Notes: generated by a model from the sequence alone, not told the origin. A stretch of DNA of 64,000 bases from Mesorhizobium sp. C432A (GCF_030323145.1 NZ_CP100470.1:5311001-5375000), one strand, 5' to 3'. Counted from the first letter of the stretch, positions 26,159 through 37,442 are shown. Numbers and translations: made by a program.

Positions 26159-27088
26159 CTACTTCGGGGCCAACGCCACCGGGCGGATTTCACGGCCACG
26201 AAACATCGACCAGGAATACATCGCCAATGCCGCCCAGATCAGCGCGAAGGCAATTGCTTGCGTGGTGCCGAACGGCTCGTCGAAAATCAGCACGGCGATC
26301 AGGAACACCATGGTCGGTGCGATGTACTGCATGATGCCGATGGTGGAGAGGCGCAGAAGCTTGGCGCCGAAGGCGAACAGAAGCAGCGGCACCGAGGTGA
26401 CTGGGCCGCAGCCGATGAGCAAAGCCATATCGGTGCCGTTGCTGGAGATGAAATGGTCCTGGCCGTTGACGACCAGGAAGACGATGTAGGCAAGCGCCGG
26501 CACCGACAGCAAAAGCACTTCGAGCAGAAAGCCCTGGCTCGGGCCGATCGGCAGCGTCTTGCGGAAGAACCCATAGGCAGCGAAGGAAAACGCCAGCGCC
26601 AACGACACCCAGGGCAATTTGCCGGCATCGACGGTCAGAACGGCAACTGCGACCGCCGCCAGCAACACGGCCGCGATCTGCAGCCGGTCGAGCTTCTCGC
26701 CGAGCAACAACGCGCCGACGACGATGCTAACTAATGGGTTGATGTAGTATCCGAGCGCGGTCTCGACGGTGCGGTCGACCGAGATCGCCCAGACATAGAT
26801 GGCCCAGTTGACGGAGATCAGGGTCGCCGTCAGCGCCGCCATGGCGATGCTGCGCGGCGAGCGGATCGCCGCCTTGAAATCGGCTGTGCGGCCGGCCCAG
26901 ACCAGCACTGCAGCAGCAATCGGCACCGACCAGACGATGCGGTGGGCGATCACCTCGATCAGCGGCAGATGCGCAACCGCCTTCATGTAGAAGGGCAACA
27001 GGCCCCATAGCAGATAAGCGCCGAGCGCGAGGAGAAAGCCGCTGCGGGCTTTGGAGTCGGCGTCGGGCTGGATCGTGTCGCTGGCCAT
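26159..27088 (-). CDS. rarD: EamA family transporter RarD
   Basis: This 309-residue membrane protein of the RarD branch of the DMT superfamily has about ten hydrophobic segments. Family marks are LWGLLPFYMKAVAHLPLIEV near residue 30 with HRIVWSVP next to it, and YINPLVSIVVGALLLGEKLD in the middle. The ATG at 27088 is preferred over the upstream codons, which encode a Trp/His-rich extension unlike the family. A GST gene follows after 11 bases. It was named after chloramphenicol sensitivity, but the substrate is unknown. Confidence 0.9.
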   Translation of the reverse strand: MASDTIQPDADSKARSGFLLALGAYLLWGLLPFYMKAVAHLPLIEVIAHRIVWSVPIAAAVLVWAGRTADFKAAIRSPRSIAMAALTATLISVNWAIYVWAISVDRTVETALGYYINPLVSIVVGALLLGEKLDRLQIAAVLLAAVAVAVLTVDAGKLPWVSLALAFSFAAYGFFRKTLPIGPSQGFLLEVLLLSVPALAYIVFLVVNGQDHFISSNGTDMALLIGCGPVTSVPLLLFAFGAKLLRLSTIGIMQYIAPTMVFLIAVLIFDEPFGTTQAIAFALIWAALAMYSWSMFRGREIRPVALAPK

Positions 27089-27180
27089 GGCAAACGCTAT
27101 GGCCCAGTGGGCCATCCAAAACCATCGCAAAATTATGATGGATCAATGGACTTCCGCTGATGGTTCAAGGGGCGCCGCCA

Positions 27181-27211
27181 GTTCCTCGCCCCACTTCGAG
27201 GGGCGAGGAAC
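27181..27211. terminator. Perfect 12-bp stem-loop downstream of cimA
   Basis: GTTCCTCGCCCC (27181-27192) and GGGGCGAGGAAC (27200-27211) form a perfect stem with a 7-base loop, 15 bases beyond the cimA stop on the minus strand. Neither strand shows a U-run, so it may act as a 3' end stabiliser or processing point rather than a classical terminator. Confidence 0.55.
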
Positions 27212-27226
27212 CCAAGTCCTGCAAGC

Positions 27227-28843
27227 TTACTCCGCCGCCACCAATCCCGCCATGTCGCGGTTCTTCATCAGCTTGTAGACGATCGAATCCATCAGCGCCT
27301 GGAAGGACGCATCGATGATGTTTTCCGAGACGCCGACCGTCCACCAGCGTGCGCCGGTGCCGTCATGCGATTCGATCAGGACGCGGGTGATCGCCTCGGT
27401 GCCGCCATTGAGGATACGCACCTTGAAATCGGCGAGCTCCATGTCGGCGATCTCGCTCTGGAATTTGCCGAGGTCCTTGCGCAACGCGATGTCGAGCGCG
27501 TTGACCGGGCCGTGGCCTTCGGCCACCGACATCTTCTCCTCGCCCTCGACCATCACCTTGACGATGGCTTCGGAGACCGTCTTCAACTGGCCGTTGGCAT
27601 CGAAGCGGCGCTCGACCATGCAGCGGAACGAAGTGACGTTGAAGAACTCCGGCAGGCCGTGCAGCATTTTGCGCGCCAACAGCTCGAAGGAGGCATCGGC
27701 GCCCTCATAGGCGTAGCCCTCGGCCTCGCGCTCCTTGACCACCGAGATCAGCGCATCGAGACGATGGTCGTCTCTGGGCACATCGATGCCGCGCCGCTTC
27801 AGTTCGGCGAGGAAATTGGCCTTGCCGCCCTGGTCCGAAACCATAACGCGGCGGCGGTTGCCTACCGCCTCGGGCGGCACATGTTCATAGGTCGCCGGCT
27901 CCTTGGCCAGTGCGGAGGCATGGATGCCGGCCTTGGTGGCGAAGGCCGAGGCGCCAACATAGGGCGCCTGCGCTTCCGGAGCACGGTTCAGCAATTCGTC
28001 GAAGGCGCGGGAAAGCCGGGATATCCCGGTCAGCGCCTCGGCCGAGATGCCGGTTTCAAACCGATCGGCGAAGGCCGGCTTCAGCGCCAGCGTCGGTACG
28101 ATCGAGACCAGATTGGCGTTGCCGCAGCGCTCGCCGATGCCGTTCAGCGTGCCTTGGATCTGGCGCACGCCGGCCTCGACGGCGGCGAGCGAATTGGCCA
28201 CCGCCTGGCCGGTGTCGTCATGGGCATGGATGCCGAGATGGTCGCCCGGAATGCCTGAAACAATGACCTTGTCGACGATGGCGCGCACTTCCGAGGGCTG
28301 CGTGCCGCCATTGGTGTCGCACAACACCACCCAGCGCGCGCCGGCTTCATAGGCAGTCCTGGCGCAGGCCAGTGCGTAGTCCGGATTGGCCTTGAAGCCG
28401 TCGAAGAAATGCTCGCAATCGACCATCGCTTCCTTGCCCGCGGCGATTGCTGCTTCGACCGAAGCCTTGATGGAGTCGAGGTTTTCCTCATTGGTGCAGC
28501 CGAGCGCGACGCGGACATGATAGTCCCAGCTCTTGGCGACGAAGCAGATGGCGTCGGACTTGGACTGCACGAGCGCTGCCAGGCCCGGGTCGTTGGACGC
28601 CGACACGCCTGCCCGCTTGGTCATGCCGAAGGCGACGAACTTTGCCTTCGCCGTGCGCTTCTGCTGGAAGAAGGCGGTGTCGGTCGGATTGGCGCCGGGA
28701 TAGCCGCCTTCGACAAAGTCCATGCCGAACTCGTCGAGCAGCTTGGCAATCGCGATCTTGTCCTCGACGGAAAAGTCGATGCCCGGCGTCTGCTGGCCAT
28801 CGCGGAGGGTTGTGTCGAAGAGATAGAGGCGTTGCTTGGTCAT
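27227..28843 (-). CDS. cimA: Citramalate synthase
   Basis: CimA condenses pyruvate and acetyl-CoA into (R)-citramalate, an entry to isoleucine. The 538-residue product has the HMGL/isopropylmalate synthase TIM barrel with LFDTTLRDGQQTPG near residue 8. The Zn-ligand motif HLGIHAHDDTGQAVANSLAA is near 200, and a LeuA-type allosteric dimerisation domain lies at about 400-525. Family length is about 530, so it is complete. The shorter CimA-specific sequence DFVEGGYPGANPTD separates it from LeuA. Palindromic repeats start 20 bases upstream of the start codon. Confidence 0.93.
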   Translation of the reverse strand: MTKQRLYLFDTTLRDGQQTPGIDFSVEDKIAIAKLLDEFGMDFVEGGYPGANPTDTAFFQQKRTAKAKFVAFGMTKRAGVSASNDPGLAALVQSKSDAICFVAKSWDYHVRVALGCTNEENLDSIKASVEAAIAAGKEAMVDCEHFFDGFKANPDYALACARTAYEAGARWVVLCDTNGGTQPSEVRAIVDKVIVSGIPGDHLGIHAHDDTGQAVANSLAAVEAGVRQIQGTLNGIGERCGNANLVSIVPTLALKPAFADRFETGISAEALTGISRLSRAFDELLNRAPEAQAPYVGASAFATKAGIHASALAKEPATYEHVPPEAVGNRRRVMVSDQGGKANFLAELKRRGIDVPRDDHRLDALISVVKEREAEGYAYEGADASFELLARKMLHGLPEFFNVTSFRCMVERRFDANGQLKTVSEAIVKVMVEGEEKMSVAEGHGPVNALDIALRKDLGKFQSEIADMELADFKVRILNGGTEAITRVLIESHDGTGARWWTVGVSENIIDASFQALMDSIVYKLMKNRDMAGLVAAE

Positions 28844-28863
28844 TGTTCTGTTGGCGCGCGAGC

Positions 28864-29020
28864 ACCCCCCTCTGGCCTGCCGGCCATCTCCCCCTCAAGG
28901 GGGGAGATCGGCAGCTTTAGCGTCGGATCTTTTCCCGCAGCGATGAAGATTTGCGAAAGCGCCGATGACAGCCAATCTCCCCCCTTGAGAGGGAGATGTC
29001 CGGCAGGACAGAGGGGGGTG
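28864..29020. repeat. Paired palindromic repeat, mixed subtypes
   Basis: The left unit (28864-28909) has the GGCCTGCCGGCC stem and CTCCCCCTCAAGGGGGGAG. The right unit (28948-29020) is the three-hairpin form with GATTTGCGAAAGC, GCCAATCTCC and GTCCGGCAGGAC. They are in opposite orientation, and the pair occupies the gap between pip and cimA. Confidence 0.8.
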
Positions 29021-29030
29021 CCGCGCGCTG

Positions 29031-30468
<1,438 letters not shown>

Positions 30469-30472
<4 letters not shown>

Positions 30473-30975
30473 GATTTTCCCTCTGGCGGCCGGTGTTCGG
30501 TGTCCCATTGGTCGGTGTCATGGTCGGGATGCTGGTAGGAGACGAGCTCGGCGAGATAAGGCGCCGACGACATGTCGGCCATAGTGTCCTCGGCCGGCAA
30601 TTGCGGGATGGTATCGACATAGGGAAGTTTTGCCTCCGTGCCCCACTGGATCAGCGGCACGATATCAGCCGGATTGTCGAAGGCGCCAATGGCGAGGCCG
30701 ATGCCGTCGGGCGCGGTAAAGGTCAGCGGCGTGCCGCAATTGGCGCAAAAGCCACGATCGACATGGCTGGACGAGGCGAAATATTTCGGTTCGCCGCGCG
30801 TCCAGTCGAGTTTGGCGCCACGCACCGAGACCAGGGGCGCGTAAAATGAGCCGAACGCCTTCTGGCACATGCGGCAATGGCAGATCGAGGCGTCACCCAG
30901 CGCACCCTCGACGCGAAAGCGCACCGCGCCGCACTGGCAGCCGCCGGTGTAGATCGGCCGGTTGTCGAGGCTCAT
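30469..30975 (-). CDS. GFA family protein, first copy
   Basis: The protein has 168 residues with the same cysteine pattern as its neighbour (GGCQCGAVRFRVEG, CHCRMCQKAFGS, CANCGTPL), so two or three Zn sites are expected. The two paralogues are similar across their whole length but differ clearly in the C-terminal third. The start ATG at 30975 lies 22 bases after the VOC gene. It overlaps the second GFA gene by four bases. Confidence 0.92.
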
Positions 30976-30997
30976 GGCGTTTCACTCCGTTTCATAG

Positions 30998-31384
30998 TCA
31001 TTCGGGCGCATGGCAGACGGCCTCGACATTGTTGCCGTCGGGATCCAAGACGAAGGCGCCGTAATAGTCCGGGTGATAATGCGGGCGCAGCCCCGGCCCG
31101 CCATTGTCCTTGCCGCCGGCGGCGAGCGCCGCGGCATGGAAGGCGTCGACCTCGGCGCGGCTGCGCGCGGTGAAGGCGACGTGCTGATGGGTCCTCGGCT
31201 TGTCATCGCTGGCCTGCAGCCAGAACACCGGCCGGTCGCGGCCATAACCGCCGACCTTGGCGCCGCCGGTATATTCCAGTGGCACCATGTAGATCAGCGA
31301 GGCGCCAAGCGGCGCCATCGCCTGGTCATAAAAGGCTTTCGACGCGCCGAAATCGGCGACATTGATGCCGAGATGGTCGATCAT
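30998..31384 (-). CDS. VOC family (glyoxalase-like) protein
   Basis: The 128-residue product has the vicinal-oxygen-chelate fold: MIDHLGINVADFGASKAFYD opens the first beta-alpha-beta-beta-beta module, and the final module ends FVLDPDGNNVEAV. The metal ligands His4, the HQHVAF region and the final Glu fit a lyase- or dioxygenase-like site. Reaction unknown. It overlaps the DUF559 gene upstream by ATGA and precedes the two GFA genes, so a glutathione- or aldehyde-related role is possible (inference). Confidence 0.88.
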   Translation of the reverse strand: MIDHLGINVADFGASKAFYDQAMAPLGASLIYMVPLEYTGGAKVGGYGRDRPVFWLQASDDKPRTHQHVAFTARSRAEVDAFHAAALAAGGKDNGGPGLRPHYHPDYYGAFVLDPDGNNVEAVCHAPE

Positions 31385-31785
31385 GAAACAAGTTCCTCCC
31401 TTGCTGGCGCCGGCACGTCGGCGCCGGCCAAGCCGGCCTCGATCACGATGTGCTGGCAGACATTGTCGATATCGCGGATGACGTCGTCGTTCCAGAAGCG
31501 CAGGATGGTCCAGCCACTGGCACTCAATTGAGCGCTGCGTGCCTTGTCGCGTTCTGCATCTTCTACGTCGGCATGCTGACTGCCATCAACCTCGACTACG
31601 AGGTGGTGGGCCGAACAGGCGAAGTCGACAATGTAGGGCCTAATCGGTACCTGTCGGCGAAAGCTCATCCCCATCAGCCGGTGAGCCCGCAACTCATTCC
31701 ACAGTTTCAGCTCGGCATCGGTCATGACGCGACGCATGGACTTTGCATTCTTGCGCTGACGCGATGGAACGAGGTCGTGACCCAT
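31381..31785 (-). CDS. DUF559 domain (endonuclease-like) protein
   Basis: This 134-residue protein has the DUF559 pattern: MTDAELKLWNELRAHRL near residue 21, FRRQVPIRPYIVDFAC near 42, and LVVEVDGSQHAD near 62. This is the core of the PD-(D/E)XK nuclease fold related to Vsr. Small proteins of this kind are abundant in rhizobia, and their function is unproven. It is the first gene of the coupled operon and overlaps the VOC gene by ATGA. Confidence 0.9.
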   Translation of the reverse strand: MGHDLVPSRQRKNAKSMRRVMTDAELKLWNELRAHRLMGMSFRRQVPIRPYIVDFACSAHHLVVEVDGSQHADVEDAERDKARSAQLSASGWTILRFWNDDVIRDIDNVCQHIVIEAGLAGADVPAPAREELVS

Positions 31786-31807
31786 GCTCAGGCCACTCCG
31801 CGCTGGC

Positions 31808-32044
31808 GATTAGCGAAAACCGAGGCGAGGGCTGATCTCCCCCCTTGCGGGGGAGATGTCCGGCAGGACAGAGGGGGGTGCTGTCCCGCCAGCGTCTCAA
31901 CCGGCAGCCATTGCGTTCTCAGAAAGTGGCCGAAATGAAAGTGGGCAAGAAGGAACGCTGGCGTTCCTTCACACCCCCCTCTGTCCTGCCGGACATCTCC
32001 CCCGCAAGGGGGGAGATTGGCTGTCGCTCCGGCCTTCGCCAATC
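31808..32044. repeat. Two three-hairpin repeats in inverted orientation
   Basis: The left copy (31808-31880) and right copy (31972-32044) are nearly exact reverse complements. The left reads GATTAGCGAAAACC, then ATCTCCCCCCTTGCGGGGGAG and GTCCGGCAGGACAG (given in parts). The right ends GCCGGACATCTCCCCCGCAA and CCTTCGCCAATC. The inverted pair with a 90-base spacer could form one large cruciform. It occupies the gap between the DUF559 gene and the end of cysS. Confidence 0.88.
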
Positions 32045-32068
32045 TTACAACGGTGTCTCGCGCCACCC

Positions 32069-33502
<1,434 letters not shown>

Positions 33503-33892
33503 GCGTGCCCTTCCGGTCCGTTAAGTTCTGGATGGAGCCTACCTGTGCCAAGGCACAAATCGGGCTCCAGCCTGCTGGCCGGGGCGTTTGTCCACTCTGG
33601 GGAAAGATGAGGCGAAAACGTCCGGACCAGCGCGAAGCTAGCCAATAATGCAAATGCCACAAATGGCGAAAAACGTTTTCATCGGCGGCTTTATCGCCTT
33701 GGCCGGTGTTGCCGTCAAGTCGCAACTTCCGGCAAAAGCGTCGCTGGATCATAGGTCAGGAGCCGCTGAAACATTTTATTAAACATGTCGGCACAGTCAT
33801 GAAACATTCGCCGGCTAGTCCACCATAGGTCACGATTCGGTCAGATTCGGCCGGCAAACGCAGACACGGAAATGTTACCAGGGAAGAGATCG
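33503..33892. other. Intergenic region between cysS and a small gene
   Basis: About 390 bases without a convincing gene. It holds the leader region of cysS with a nested hairpin (33533-33569) and an AT-richer part (33640-33830) with repeated AAACAT words, probably the promoter zone of the small gene at 33893. No RNA gene was recognised. Confidence 0.5.
33533..33569 (-). promoter_or_regulatory. Nested inverted repeat in the cysS leader
   Basis: The outer arms TGGAGCC (33533-33539) and GGCTCCA (33563-33569) enclose the inner arms TGTGCC (33544-33549) and GGCACA (33552-33557). The resulting two-storey hairpin lies 31-67 bases before the cysS start codon. It could be an operator or an RNA leader structure. 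No T-box or other named riboswitch is recognisable. Confidence 0.4.
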
Positions 33893-34048
33893 ATGTCACG
33901 AACCAAGCAGGAATCGAGCCGCGCCAAGCAACCGGCGCTCGCCAACCACTACCGTGCGATCGGTCCGGCCGCGATCGTCGCCGCCCTTCTCCATACCGCG
34001 AAGAATAAAAAGCCGGCGCCGAAAATCACTTCGCCCCGCGCTGCCTGA
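33893..34048 (+). CDS. Small basic hypothetical protein
   Basis: The ATG at 33893 has a good ribosome binding site (GGGAAGAG at 33880-33887) and opens a 51-residue frame: a polar, Lys/Arg/Gln-rich N-terminus (MSRTKQESSRAKQPALANHY), a short hydrophobic stretch GPAAIVAALLHTA and a basic tail rich in Lys and Pro. It ends with TGA at 34046. Small basic proteins of this kind occur in rhizobia, but I cannot name a family. Support comes from the RBS and composition only. Confidence 0.45.
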   Translation: MSRTKQESSRAKQPALANHYRAIGPAAIVAALLHTAKNKKPAPKITSPRAA

Positions 34049-34186
34049 ACAGGCATCGTGCCGGCCGCCGACAAGGCGTGCGCCGGAACGGAAGGCTGAG
34101 GCGCCCATAGCGCGCCTGAAAACAACAGCTCTTCCTATTGAGCAGGTTCTTCCCGAAGACCGGACCTGGCTTCTTGGGAGCGCGCT

Positions 34187-34946
34187 CTAAAACAGCGTCA
34201 TCTGACTGTCGTCCGCGCCGGGCTTCTGGCGCCTGACCTTGCCGGGCTCGACGATGCCCATGTCCTGTATCTCCGGCCCGATGTTGGCGACCTTGTTGAC
34301 GAGGTCGGAGACCGGAATTGCCTCGAAGAAATCGGGCAGCGCGGGCTTGAGCAGGTCGGCCACATCGCGCGGTTCGAGCGTGCGGCAGTCCAGCCAGCCG
34401 GGCAAAATCTTCAGGCGCGATCACCACCGGCATCCGGTCATGGATATGGGCGATGCCGGCATTGGCGTTGACGGTAAGAATAGCGCCGGTGTCCATTTCC
34501 GAACCGCCCGGCTCGGCATAGGTTTCGATCAGCCCGGCAAAGGCGATCAACCCGCCATGCCTAGGCCGTATCCAGTAGGGCTGGCCCTTCTTGCCGCTGC
34601 CGGATTGCTGCCACTCATAGAAGCCGGAGGCCGGCACCAAGGCACGGCGATGGCGCATGGCGGCTTTGAACGAGGCTTTTTCAATAGCGCCTTCCGAACG
34701 CGCGTTGATGAGCAGCGGAAATTTCCTGGTGTCCTTGACCCAGGTGGGGACCAGCCCCCAGCGCACCAGCATCGCCTGGCGATCCGGGAAATTCGAGCCC
34801 GGCATGCGCGGCGGCCCCGACAGCGCCATTAGCACCGGCTGCGTCGGCGCGATGTTGTAGCGGGCCGGAAAATCCTCCAGCTCCGCCAGGCCGAACAAGG
34901 CGGCGGTCTGGTCCGGCGTGGCCGTCAGGGCAAAGCGTCCGCACAT
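34187..34946 (-). pseudogene. Frameshifted SRAP (YedK/HMCES) family gene
   Basis: The start MCGRFALTAT at 34946 gives Cys2, the residue that cross-links to abasic sites in single-stranded DNA. INARSEGAIEKASF, GFYEWQQ and HDRMPVVI (the Asn, Glu and His of the active site) follow in order. At about 34401-34412 the frame changes. The C-terminal family sequence PGWLDCRTLEPRDVADLL to the end MTLF lies in the next frame, ending at 34187. The joined protein would be about 253 residues, the normal length. Without the shift, the frame runs on to 34026 with a nonsense tail. All catalytic residues precede the lesion. Confidence 0.8.
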
Positions 34947-35071
34947 GGGAAAGCTCGATGAATTGATCCGATCGCGAACGTGGCGATGGAACCGGCGCTG
35001 CGCAACCGCTAAAGCTGCTCGCTGCCAGCCGGTCCACAAGGGTTTGGCCTCACATAGGCGAAACGAGATCG

Positions 35072-35479
35072 ATGAACGAGCAGCGCAAGACACTTCCCGC
35101 AGTCTCGGTCGCCGTCGTGCGCGGCAGGACGGTGCTGCTGGTCAAACGGGCGCGGCCGCCGTCGCAGGGGCTTTATGCCTTTCCCGGCGGCAAGGTCGAG
35201 CCCGGCGAGACGCTGCAAGAAGCAGCGTCGCGCGAATTGCTGGAGGAAACCGGGCTGCGGGCGCAGGACTATCGTCCGCTTCGCGACATCCACATCGACG
35301 GCAGCGGCGAGAATCACGCGGTCGACTATCTGCTGACCGTGTTCGGCGCCGTTTATGCCGGCGGCGAAGCGACGGCCAGCGACGATGCCGAGACCGCCGC
35401 CTTCTATAGTCTTGATGAAATGGCGACGCTGCCGCTCGCGGGTGACGTCATGGAGGTGGCTGAAGAGCTTTTGGCCTGA
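35072..35479 (+). CDS. Nudix hydrolase
   Basis: The 135-residue product has the complete Nudix box: GGKVEPGETLQEAASRELLE followed by ETGL (about residues 38-61), matching GX5EX7REUXEEXGU. It opens with AVSVAVVRGRTVLLVKRARP. Such short enzymes hydrolyse nucleoside diphosphate-linked substrates, and the exact substrate is not readable. It is divergent from the SRAP gene with about 125 bases between starts. The pairing of an abasic-site protein and a Nudix gene may be coincidental. Confidence 0.92.
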   Translation: MNEQRKTLPAVSVAVVRGRTVLLVKRARPPSQGLYAFPGGKVEPGETLQEAASRELLEETGLRAQDYRPLRDIHIDGSGENHAVDYLLTVFGAVYAGGEATASDDAETAAFYSLDEMATLPLAGDVMEVAEELLA

Positions 35480-35547
35480 AGCAGGCCCATATCTGCCCGC
35501 TCCGAGAATCGCCTTGCAGGCGACAAAATGTTTCGTCAGATAGACTT

Positions 35548-35925
35548 ATGACCCGCACCTCGCTGTTCCTTGCCGCATGCATCGCCGCCGCCACGGCTTT
35601 TGCCGTGCAGCCGGCGCTGGCCGCCGAGTCGCCGTTCGAGCCCGGGCTGATGCGACTGGCCGAGGTGCTGGGGTCGCTGCATTTCCTGCGCAATCTGTGC
35701 GGCGAAAAGGGCGACCAGTGGCGCACCGAGATGGAAAAGCTGATCGATTCGGAAAATCCCGATCCGGAGCGGCGTGCCCGCTTCATCGCCAGCTTCAACC
35801 GCGGTTACCGTTCCTTCGGCGGCACCTATACCCAATGCACGCCGTCAGCGACCGAAGCCATCAGCCGCTACATGAAGGAAGGCGAGACGCTGTCGCGCGA
35901 CATCGCCTCGCGTTACGGCAACTGA
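35548..35925 (+). CDS. TIGR02301 family exported protein
   Basis: The 125-residue product has a signal peptide (FLAACIAAATAFAVQPALA, cleavage near residue 25). The mature domain carries LGSLHFLRNLCGEKGDQWR and FIASFNRGYRSFGGTYTQC, recognisable as the alphaproteobacterial TIGR02301 family of unknown function. Two Cys (one in each motif) may form a disulfide in the periplasm. It is probably co-transcribed with the Nudix gene 68 bases upstream. Confidence 0.85.
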   Translation: MTRTSLFLAACIAAATAFAVQPALAAESPFEPGLMRLAEVLGSLHFLRNLCGEKGDQWRTEMEKLIDSENPDPERRARFIASFNRGYRSFGGTYTQCTPSATEAISRYMKEGETLSRDIASRYGN

Positions 35926-36253
35926 CGAGCGCCAGACGGCGTTTAGCCAACGCCTTTTCGAGCACCCGCCTTGTATCCACGGCACGTTGATGCAATCTTG
36001 GTGTTGCACTTGCGCAACAGTATTAACGAAACGTTAGCGCGCGAATGCGGAATTAACTCAAACTGAAGGTTTTCATCCCGCTCACCGGTCTAATCGGCTA
36101 AGTTTGAATCGGACCGAACGCAGGCGACGAAGTTTGTAAAGACGATCAAAAAAATGTCGTATTTACAGATACTTACTTAGCCTGCGTGAGATAGGGGCAG
36201 CCCAAGCCGGATCCGACCCGTCGGACCGCCGCTTGAAAAGGTGGACATCGCAA
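35926..36253. other. Intergenic region with AT-rich promoter-like part
   Basis: About 330 bases without a recognisable gene. At 36023-36037 the sequence TTAACGAAACGTTAG contains a short palindrome (TAACG/CGTTA) and two TTAA-like half-sites seven bases apart, weakly similar to CtrA sites. The region near 36140-36180 is AT-rich for this genome and probably holds the promoter of the 36254 gene. Confidence 0.4.
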
Positions 36254-36511
36254 ATGGAACATGGCGTCAACGACATCGACGCGCTTGTCAGGGAAGAAAA
36301 GCGCCTGACCGCGGTGGAAAGCCATAGCGAGGCCTGGGCGGAAGGTCTGTCGGCCGGCATAGAACCTGAGATCATCGCCGAGGCAGCGCTTGAAACCGCG
36401 TTCGGCGAGATGCTGCGAGCCAATGGCGAAACCTCGGCCCTTGCCCTGCTCGATCGCATGCGTGAAAAGGTGATCGCCGGCGCCTTCGAGCCGGAGCGGT
36501 TTCGGCACTAG
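36254..36511 (+). CDS. Small acidic helical hypothetical protein
   Basis: This gene encodes 85 residues with high Glu/Ala content and likely all-helical structure (MEHGVNDIDALVREEKRLTA, then IIAEAALETAFGEMLRANGE). No motif of known function is visible. The ATG at 36254 follows AGGTGGA. The longer frame from 36233 has no better signal. Small helical proteins of this type are found across rhizobia, but I know no role. Confidence 0.65.
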   Translation: MEHGVNDIDALVREEKRLTAVESHSEAWAEGLSAGIEPEIIAEAALETAFGEMLRANGETSALALLDRMREKVIAGAFEPERFRH

Positions 36512-36617
36512 GCGTCGCGCGTCTCAGAGGGTGCACTGCCAGCTTACCGGTTCTTTGACGACGGCGAGTCGTTTGGGCATCATGCCTGAAGAGCCTAGGC
36601 CCGAGGAGAGGCAAGCG

Positions 36618-37421
36618 GTGAATTTTTCGATGTCAGGCCGGCCTCGCGGCGTGGTCCTCAGCATCTGGCTTGCCGCTTCCTGCGCCGCGGTTCCGCTGGC
36701 GCTTGTCCTGACCAGCAACCCTGCCTATGCGCTGAGCGAGATCAAGCGCGAGGAGCTTCCAGCTCCTGCCGGGCCACCAGCCAATGGTGAGACGGCGCCG
36801 TCTGAAAATTCAGTGCCAATGCCCGATCTGCCCGGCACGGCGCCACCGGCCGCCAGCCAGCCGAAATCGCCCACGGAGCCCGAACAAAGCCAACCGGAAG
36901 CCCCCGCCAACGATGGCGGCGTGGCCAACCCAAGTGCCGATCCCGAAGGGCCGGTGCCTGAAGTCGTCTACGACCTTTCCAAATTGCCGGAGCCCGTCAG
37001 GCGCATGCGCGATCTGATGGTCGAGGCCTGCGTCAGCGGCGACATCGAGAAGCTGCGGCCGCTGATCGGCAAGGGCGACACCATGACCCAATTGTCGCTG
37101 GGCGAAATCGAGGGCGACCCGATCGCGTTCCTGAAAGGGCTATCGGGCGACAAGGAAGGTCAGGAAATCCTCGCTATCCTGGAAGAGGTGCTCAATGCCG
37201 GCTATGTCCATGTAGACGTCGGCACACCGCAGGAACTCTATGTCTGGCCCTATTTCTTCGCCCTGCCGCTGGACAAGCTCAACGCCAGACAGCGGGTCGA
37301 ACTGTTCAAGATCGTCACCGCCGGCGACTATGACGACATGAAGCAGTTCGGCGCCTACATCTTCTACCGCGTCGGCATCACGCCGGCCGGGCAGTGGACA
37401 TTCTTCGTCGCCGGGGATTGA
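36618..37421 (+). CDS. Exported protein with Pro-rich linker, unknown function
   Basis: The GTG at 36618 is chosen because AGGAGAGG lies nine bases upstream. The ATG at 36630 or 36582 would also fit. The 267-residue product has a hydrophobic N-terminal segment (LSIWLAASCAAVPLALVL) and a long Pro/Glu/Ser linker (about residues 45-110). A conserved-looking domain follows from YDLSKLPEPVRRMRDLMVEA, with EELYVWPYFFAL-like sequence near 205 and YRVGITPAGQWTFFVAGD at the end. It is probably periplasmic. No named family is recognised. Confidence 0.7.
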   Translation: MNFSMSGRPRGVVLSIWLAASCAAVPLALVLTSNPAYALSEIKREELPAPAGPPANGETAPSENSVPMPDLPGTAPPAASQPKSPTEPEQSQPEAPANDGGVANPSADPEGPVPEVVYDLSKLPEPVRRMRDLMVEACVSGDIEKLRPLIGKGDTMTQLSLGEIEGDPIAFLKGLSGDKEGQEILAILEEVLNAGYVHVDVGTPQELYVWPYFFALPLDKLNARQRVELFKIVTAGDYDDMKQFGAYIFYRVGITPAGQWTFFVAGD

Positions 37422-37442
37422 ACGGCGATTCCCCTGGGATGG

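Noticed and set aside
33533..33569. A T-box riboswitch for cysS
   Set aside because: There is no T-box sequence or antiterminator structure, and T-boxes are essentially restricted to Gram-positive bacteria.
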